A DNA stretch of 7,552 nucleotides from an uncultured Collinsella sp. (GTDB taxonomy: Bacteria; Actinomycetota; Coriobacteriia; Coriobacteriales; Coriobacteriaceae). The stretch spans positions 1-7,552 of the forward strand of contig CAAELZ010000042.1 of the NCBI GenBank assembly GCA_900756945.1, written 5' to 3'. This document shows, one piece after another, positions 5,097 to 7,552 of this stretch. The notes under the pieces are model-generated. The model saw nothing but the letters and a program-made list of their open reading frames with translations, searched no databases and was not told where the DNA came from. Within the stretch, counting starts at the first letter, position 1. Each line of letters begins with the position of its first letter. The translations under genes and the position numbers were made by a program.

Positions 5097-6261
5097 CGGA
5101 CACCTCCTCTGCGACGAGCTCCTTAAGCGCGCGCACGTCGGCGTAGCGCGGAGCGGTCCCCTTCACAAAGTTCGAGGCAAATACCTCCGACTTCTTGTTC
5201 TCGATGCGCTTAACGCGGTCGGAGTACTTCACCACGCGCGCGCCGCAGTCGCGTCGGGCGAGAAAGAACACGTTGTCCTTGCGGTGCACGTGATCGAGGA
5301 GCTGCGGGTAGTGAGTCGTGAAAACAAGCGTCGCGCCGTTGGGGTTGGTCCCGCGAGCGGCAAACAGATCAAGCACGACGTTTACCAGTTGGCGGTTGAG
5401 GTGGTTCTCCACCTCATCGACTAATAGGTAGCCGCCGGAGCGCAGGGCCCTCATCGCGCGCTGCACCAGCCCTAGGCCGCGTACAGTGCCGGAGGAGAGC
5501 ACCTCGGTGAGCCCCCGCTCGGAGATCGTGATGGACTCGCGACCCGTAAACGTCAGTACGAAGGCGCGACCGGAGTCCCGGACCTCGAGATGCTCGATGC
5601 CAGAGTCGAAAACACGAAGCACGTCGTCGAGGCCGTTGAATTGCTCAGTGAGGCGGAAGCCACCGTCGCGTAATGCCGTCGCTCGGATGCGATGGCCGAA
5701 GTCCTTAGCGAGCACAGCGGCTGCGACGGAAACGTCAGACGGCGTAAGCGCCGCCCAAGAGTCCGGCATCTGAGCACGGTCGCACAGCGGGGACGCAAGT
5801 TTCTCGATTTCGGCCCAGGATGCCAGGGTCGAGCGCTTGAGGGCCTTGGCCGGCAGCGAAGAAATCACCTCATCGGAGAACGTCAGCTCGGGACCGTCAT
5901 CGCCTTCTTCGACAGCCTGCAGCACCGACTCGAGCAAGTAAAGACGATCTGCGTGCCATATGACGCACTTGAGTTTGGACGGGCCGTCGAACGCGGCGGG
6001 GAACGTTGATGGGAGCCCGCCACCGCGCGCCGGAGAGCCGTCAACAATGCGGCAGGCGAGCTCCAGCAGGTTCAGTGCCGTCGTCTTGCCCGTAGCGTTA
6101 ATGCCCGCCAGCGCAACGACGCTATTCACGTAGAGGTGGTCCGCCAGCTCGAAGGCCGACTCATCGGAAGCCGTCACGCGATCGGAAGCGAACAAATCGA
6201 TATCGAATATCCCGTCTTCGAACATCGTGAGATGGTCGAAGTGAACCTTTAACAACTTCAT
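5086..6261 (-). CDS. AAA/ABC-type ATPase (AAA_21/OLD-like), probable defence ATPase
   Basis: The 391 residues carry a complete ABC-type ATP-binding core. Walker A is GINATGKT (53-60). A signature-like LSSGT lies at 255-259, Walker B is YLLVDE (278-283) with D-loop ENHLN just after, and the switch histidine is in TTHYPQ (H317). The N-terminus (LLKVHFDHLTMFEDGIFDI) is the usual opening strand of SMC/RecF/OLD-like ATPases. About 190 residues between Walker A and the signature form the inserted arm domain. There is no C-terminal TOPRIM domain, unlike OLD nucleases; the next gene may supply that part. ATPases of this size paired with a small second gene occur in RloAB, AbiL and PARIS. The ATG at 6261 has GAAAGG about 6 nt upstream and an extended -10 promoter about 40 nt upstream. 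I cannot assign a named system. Confidence 0.85.
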   Translation of the reverse strand: MKLLKVHFDHLTMFEDGIFDIDLFASDRVTASDESAFELADHLYVNSVVALAGINATGKTTALNLLELACRIVDGSPARGGGLPSTFPAAFDGPSKLKCVIWHADRLYLLESVLQAVEEGDDGPELTFSDEVISSLPAKALKRSTLASWAEIEKLASPLCDRAQMPDSWAALTPSDVSVAAAVLAKDFGHRIRATALRDGGFRLTEQFNGLDDVLRVFDSGIEHLEVRDSGRAFVLTFTGRESITISERGLTEVLSSGTVRGLGLVQRAMRALRSGGYLLVDEVENHLNRQLVNVVLDLFAARGTNPNGATLVFTTHYPQLLDHVHRKDNVFFLARRDCGARVVKYSDRVKRIENKKSEVFASNFVKGTAPRYADVRALKELVAEEVSGEQ

Positions 6262-6269
6262 CTCATGCC

Positions 6270-6285
6270 TTTCGAATATTTGAAA
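6270..6285. promoter_or_regulatory. Near-perfect palindrome in the ATPase leader
   Basis: TTTCGAATATTTGAAA differs from its own reverse complement at only one symmetric pair. It lies between the predicted transcription start and the ATPase ribosome site, overlapping the latter. It could be an operator or a hairpin that hides the ribosome site. The related half-sites CAAAT/ATTTG recur upstream (6391-6415, including the palindrome TTTGACTCAAA at 6405-6415). Confidence 0.35.
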
Positions 6286-6301
6286 CAGAATTTATGTCTC
6301 A

Positions 6302-6310
6302 AGTATAACA
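6302..6310 (-). promoter_or_regulatory. Extended -10 promoter of the ATPase operon
   Basis: On the minus strand TGT-TATACT (TATACT at 6302-6307) is an extended -10 element. The best -35 is TTCACT, 19 bp upstream, which is weak, as is common for extended -10 promoters. A 6-bp inverted repeat, TCTGCC-GCTA-GGCAGA (6334-6349), lies around -40 to -55 and may be a regulator site. Confidence 0.55.
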
Positions 6311-6421
6311 CATGAAGGATATCGCGAGTGAAGTCTGCCGCTAGGCAGAGAAGGCTTATCCGCATTGCCGACCCCGTCGATATGCAGGTTCAAATGCTTA
6401 GATATTTGACTCAAATTCGTA

Positions 6422-6448
6422 CAAAAATGGCGAGGTACGTCCCTCGCC
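6422..6448 (-). terminator. Intrinsic terminator after the Abi-remnant/RelB-like unit
   Basis: On the minus strand a 7-bp stem GGCGAGG/CCTCGCC (6442-6448 and 6429-6435) with a 6-nt loop is followed by ATTTTTG. It lies 46 nt past the stop of the 62-residue ORF and separates that unit from the ATPase operon promoter. Confidence 0.8.
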
Positions 6449-6494
6449 GATCTGGCGCCTCCAAGACGGCCGTCTCTTCGGTGATTGAATTTTC

Positions 6495-6683
6495 TCACAC
6501 TTCAGGGGCATTTAGAGCTGCATTGATAAGGTCGGCGGAGTTGTCGAAACGGCCTGGTTCTCCACTAGCAAAGAACGCATCCCCTTCGCGGATGGCCTGT
6601 AGGCTTTCGGCGTTAGGCTCTTTGGGCGGATAGGGCTGTATGGTTTCATCCGTAAACTCATCGTTTCGTTTATGTTGAGACAT
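6495..6683 (-). CDS. Small RelB/DinJ-like antitoxin C-terminal remnant or hypothetical protein
   Basis: A 62-residue ORF whose second half (EPNAESLQAIREGDAFFASG, then RFDNSADLINAAL) resembles the C-terminal toxin-binding tail of RelB/DinJ-type antitoxins. It lacks the N-terminal ribbon-helix-helix expected of that family, so it may be only a tail joined to foreign sequence. AAAAGG lies about 9 nt before the ATG. It overlaps the end of the Abi remnant by 14 nt in another frame. Removing one base from the AAAAGG run (about 6693) would fuse the two into one frame, IEDEKYAFMSQHK. No toxin gene follows; the next feature is a terminator. Function is not assignable. Confidence 0.45.
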   Translation of the reverse strand: MSQHKRNDEFTDETIQPYPPKEPNAESLQAIREGDAFFASGEPGRFDNSADLINAALNAPEV

Positions 6684-6771
6684 AAAGGCGTACCTTTTCG
6701 TCCTCGATTCTGAGGCCGGAGCTTCTGAGCTTCTCCATCTGCTGCTGGTAGGTGAGGAATTCTTTGGGCAT
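6670..6771 (-). pseudogene. Truncated Abi_2/AbiF-like abortive-infection protein, N-terminus only
   Basis: This 33-codon ORF opens with PKEFLTYQQQMEKLRSSGL and then RIEDE, which I recognise as the conserved N-terminus of Abi_2 proteins (AbiD/AbiF/Abi-like; usually about 300 residues). Members continue with a segment like EKYAxxxL. Here the frame reads EKVRLYVST and stops, but a one-base shift reads EKYAF, matching the family. The gene is therefore both frameshifted near 6693 and missing nearly all of its length, including the HEPN-type RNase region expected further on. GGGAAG precedes the ATG by about 7 nt. Upstream lie a strong promoter and a short RNA-like leader with its own terminator, the layout of AbiF-type loci. 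Confidence 0.6.
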
Positions 6772-6786
6772 CGTCGTTCTTCCCGT

Positions 6787-6824
6787 AAAATAAAAGAGGA
6801 ACCCGCAGGCTCCCCTCCGGTTCC
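6787..6824 (-). terminator. Leader terminator directly upstream of the Abi remnant
   Basis: On the minus strand GGAACC (6819-6824) pairs with GGTTCC (6798-6803), with inner pairs AGG/CCT, and is followed by TCTTTTATTTT (6787-6797). It lies about 15 nt before the Abi start codon, so full-length transcription needs read-through. An alternative pairing of GGTCCAG (6840-6846) with CTGGAACC (6819-6826) would exclude the terminator hairpin. Confidence 0.7.
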
Positions 6825-6855
6825 AGGCATCGAAAGTATCTGGACCCTAATCACT
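6787..6855 (-). ncRNA. Putative small RNA of about 70 nt (AbiF-type leader/antitoxin RNA candidate)
   Basis: It is bounded by a near-consensus promoter (start near 6855) and an intrinsic terminator (end near 6787), with no ORF inside. It precedes an Abi_2/AbiF-like start codon. AbiF-type proteins have been reported to carry an upstream non-coding RNA that restrains the toxin, and type III systems use the same RNA-terminator-toxin order. Homology of this RNA to a known class is not shown. It could instead be a plain attenuated leader. Confidence 0.45.
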
Positions 6856-6861
6856 GGCCTG

Positions 6862-6890
6862 ATATTATTCGCACATTTGGTCCTCGTCAA
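6862..6890 (-). promoter_or_regulatory. Strong sigma-70-type promoter
   Basis: On the minus strand TTGACG (6885-6890) and TAATAT (6862-6867) are separated by exactly 17 bp. Each hexamer matches consensus at 5 of 6 positions. It is the best promoter in the window and drives the short leader RNA upstream of the Abi remnant. Confidence 0.8.
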
Positions 6891-6951
6891 GCCCATGCTC
6901 TAACTATCCACCAGCACATATGGCTAGCACGTCAGACATTGCATGCACGAA

Positions 6952-6986
6952 AAAGGCAACGCTCACTTTCCGAAAGCGTTGCCTTT
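6952..6986 (-). terminator. Strong hairpin terminator after the LPXTG gene
   Basis: A perfect 12-bp stem, AAAGGCAACGCT (6952-6963) with AGCGTTGCCTTT (6975-6986), encloses an 11-nt loop. On the minus strand it ends in TTTTTCG, so it terminates the surface-protein gene (stop at 7038). The plus strand has a shorter T-tail and could terminate too. Confidence 0.9.
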
Positions 6987-7037
6987 AAAGCTCCCCCCAC
7001 AGAGCACTTGTGTCGCAGTCAGGTATGTCATGCCGCC

Positions 7038-7552
7038 CTAGCAGCGGCATGCGGCAGCTAGGAGCGCTGTACCAAGCAGGAAAAGCGTCAAGGAAGCGAC
7101 GACCCAGTTGTTGTCGCCGGTCTTGGGGAGTGTCGCAGTTGTCGCGGTGGCAGCTTTGGGCTTGGGGACTTTGGCGACTGTGGCCTTGGTTACTGTCGTT
7201 GCTGTCTTGGTTGTCGTGGCTGCGGGTTTCAGCGCGGGATTTGCCGTGGGTCCTGTGGTGGGCCTCCGGCAGCGGGGTAAGCATCGGCGGGAAACTTGTC
7301 CGCGCTATCGCCAGACACGTCGCTCCTGTCGGTCTCCCCCGCCGGCGGCGTGGCCTCATCGGGCTCAACCACCACATGCGGTGCCACCGCACCGGTAGCA
7401 TCCACTACGCCACCAGCACCAAAGGAGCCACCAGCAGGCGCCACAAACCGAGCGGACACAAGCGACCCGCCCGTGCACGCAACGCCGCCGTCGGCACCGG
7501 CCGCATCGAGCCACGAGGCGTCGACGGAAAGCCGACAGCCGGCCGCGCCATC
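7038..7552 (-). pseudogene. LPXTG cell-wall-anchored surface protein, C-terminal part, frameshifted and cut by window edge
   Basis: From the window edge the frame reads a small-residue-rich domain end (for example VAPAGGSFGAGGVVDATG) and then SADKFPADAYPAAGG. It hits a stop at 7229-7231. A second frame, from about 7262 down, reads a Thr/Ala/Lys/Pro stalk (PAATTTKTATTVTKATVAKV), the sortase signal LPKTG (7116-7130), a hydrophobic segment WVVASLTLFLLGTALLAAA, a short CRC tail and TAG at 7038. Adding one C to the CCC run (GGG at 7260-7262 on the plus strand) joins both into one ORF. A sortase would link the intact protein to peptidoglycan at the cell surface, where such proteins often act in adhesion. 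As written, the protein would lose its anchor. The tail lacks the usual Lys/Arg cluster and has only one Arg. The N-terminus lies outside the window, so the family of the main domain is unknown. Confidence 0.7.

Noticed and set aside
6684..6896. Upstream part of the 133-codon ORF ending at 6495
   Set aside because: It covers the promoter, leader RNA and terminator and shows no coding character. The supported start is the ATG at 6683.
7108..7398. Plus-strand ORF with a valine/alanine-rich, membrane-like N-terminus
   Set aside because: It is the antisense of the Thr/Ala stalk codons (ACC/GCC read as GGT/GGC and neighbours), an artefact of low-complexity coding DNA.
6985..7401. Minus-strand 138-codon ORF across the surface-protein end
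   Set aside because: It is out of frame with the LPKTG and stalk segment. It is rich in His, Arg and Gln with no family resemblance, and it runs into the terminator.

Overview
The window looks like chromosomal DNA from a high-GC gut actinobacterium of the class Coriobacteriia, probably Collinsella. This rests on the mixed GC content, the tRNA-Val(CAC), a sortase-type surface protein, and protein families I associate with that group. No marker gene settles the species. Every gene I accept lies on the minus strand, so the window is read from right to left.

Right edge (7552 to about 6950): the C-terminal part of a surface protein. Its stalk, LPKTG sortase signal and membrane segment are split between two frames, consistent with one missing base near 7260. 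A strong hairpin terminator follows. Then comes a compact transcription unit (6890 to 6422). It has a near-consensus promoter and a leader of about 70 nt that ends in its own terminator. A 33-codon remnant of an Abi_2/AbiF-like abortive-infection protein follows, then a 62-residue RelB/DinJ-like ORF, then a terminator. The promoter-RNA-terminator-toxin order resembles AbiF-type and type III RNA-antitoxin loci, but the protein is broken.

Centre right (6307 to 4566): a two-gene operon, translationally coupled. An ABC/OLD-like AAA ATPase overlaps by 11 nt a 176-residue protein with a possible degenerate TOPRIM fold. The arrangement resembles RloAB, AbiL and PARIS-like anti-phage pairs. Downstream (4191-4450) are two tandem palindromic elements of about 125 bp. 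They share a central motif at the same offset, but their arms differ while staying self-complementary.

Centre left (4083 to 1851): a four-gene operon. It holds an XRE-family HTH regulator, a small putative antitoxin that appears frameshifted, a Doc/Fic-family toxin with an intact HIFEDGNKR motif, and a DUF3825 protein.

Left (1762 to 81): a tRNA-Val(CAC) gene with its promoter and terminator, about 320 nt of gene-free AT-richer DNA, and a 385-residue protein with a C-terminal PD-(D/E)XK-like (Vsr/DUF559-type) domain in lower-GC DNA.

Taken together this is an accessory cluster of intact and decaying defence or toxin-antitoxin genes near a tRNA. Three separate places look like single-base frameshifts (about 3288, 6693 and 7260). 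They could be real decay or sequence errors.
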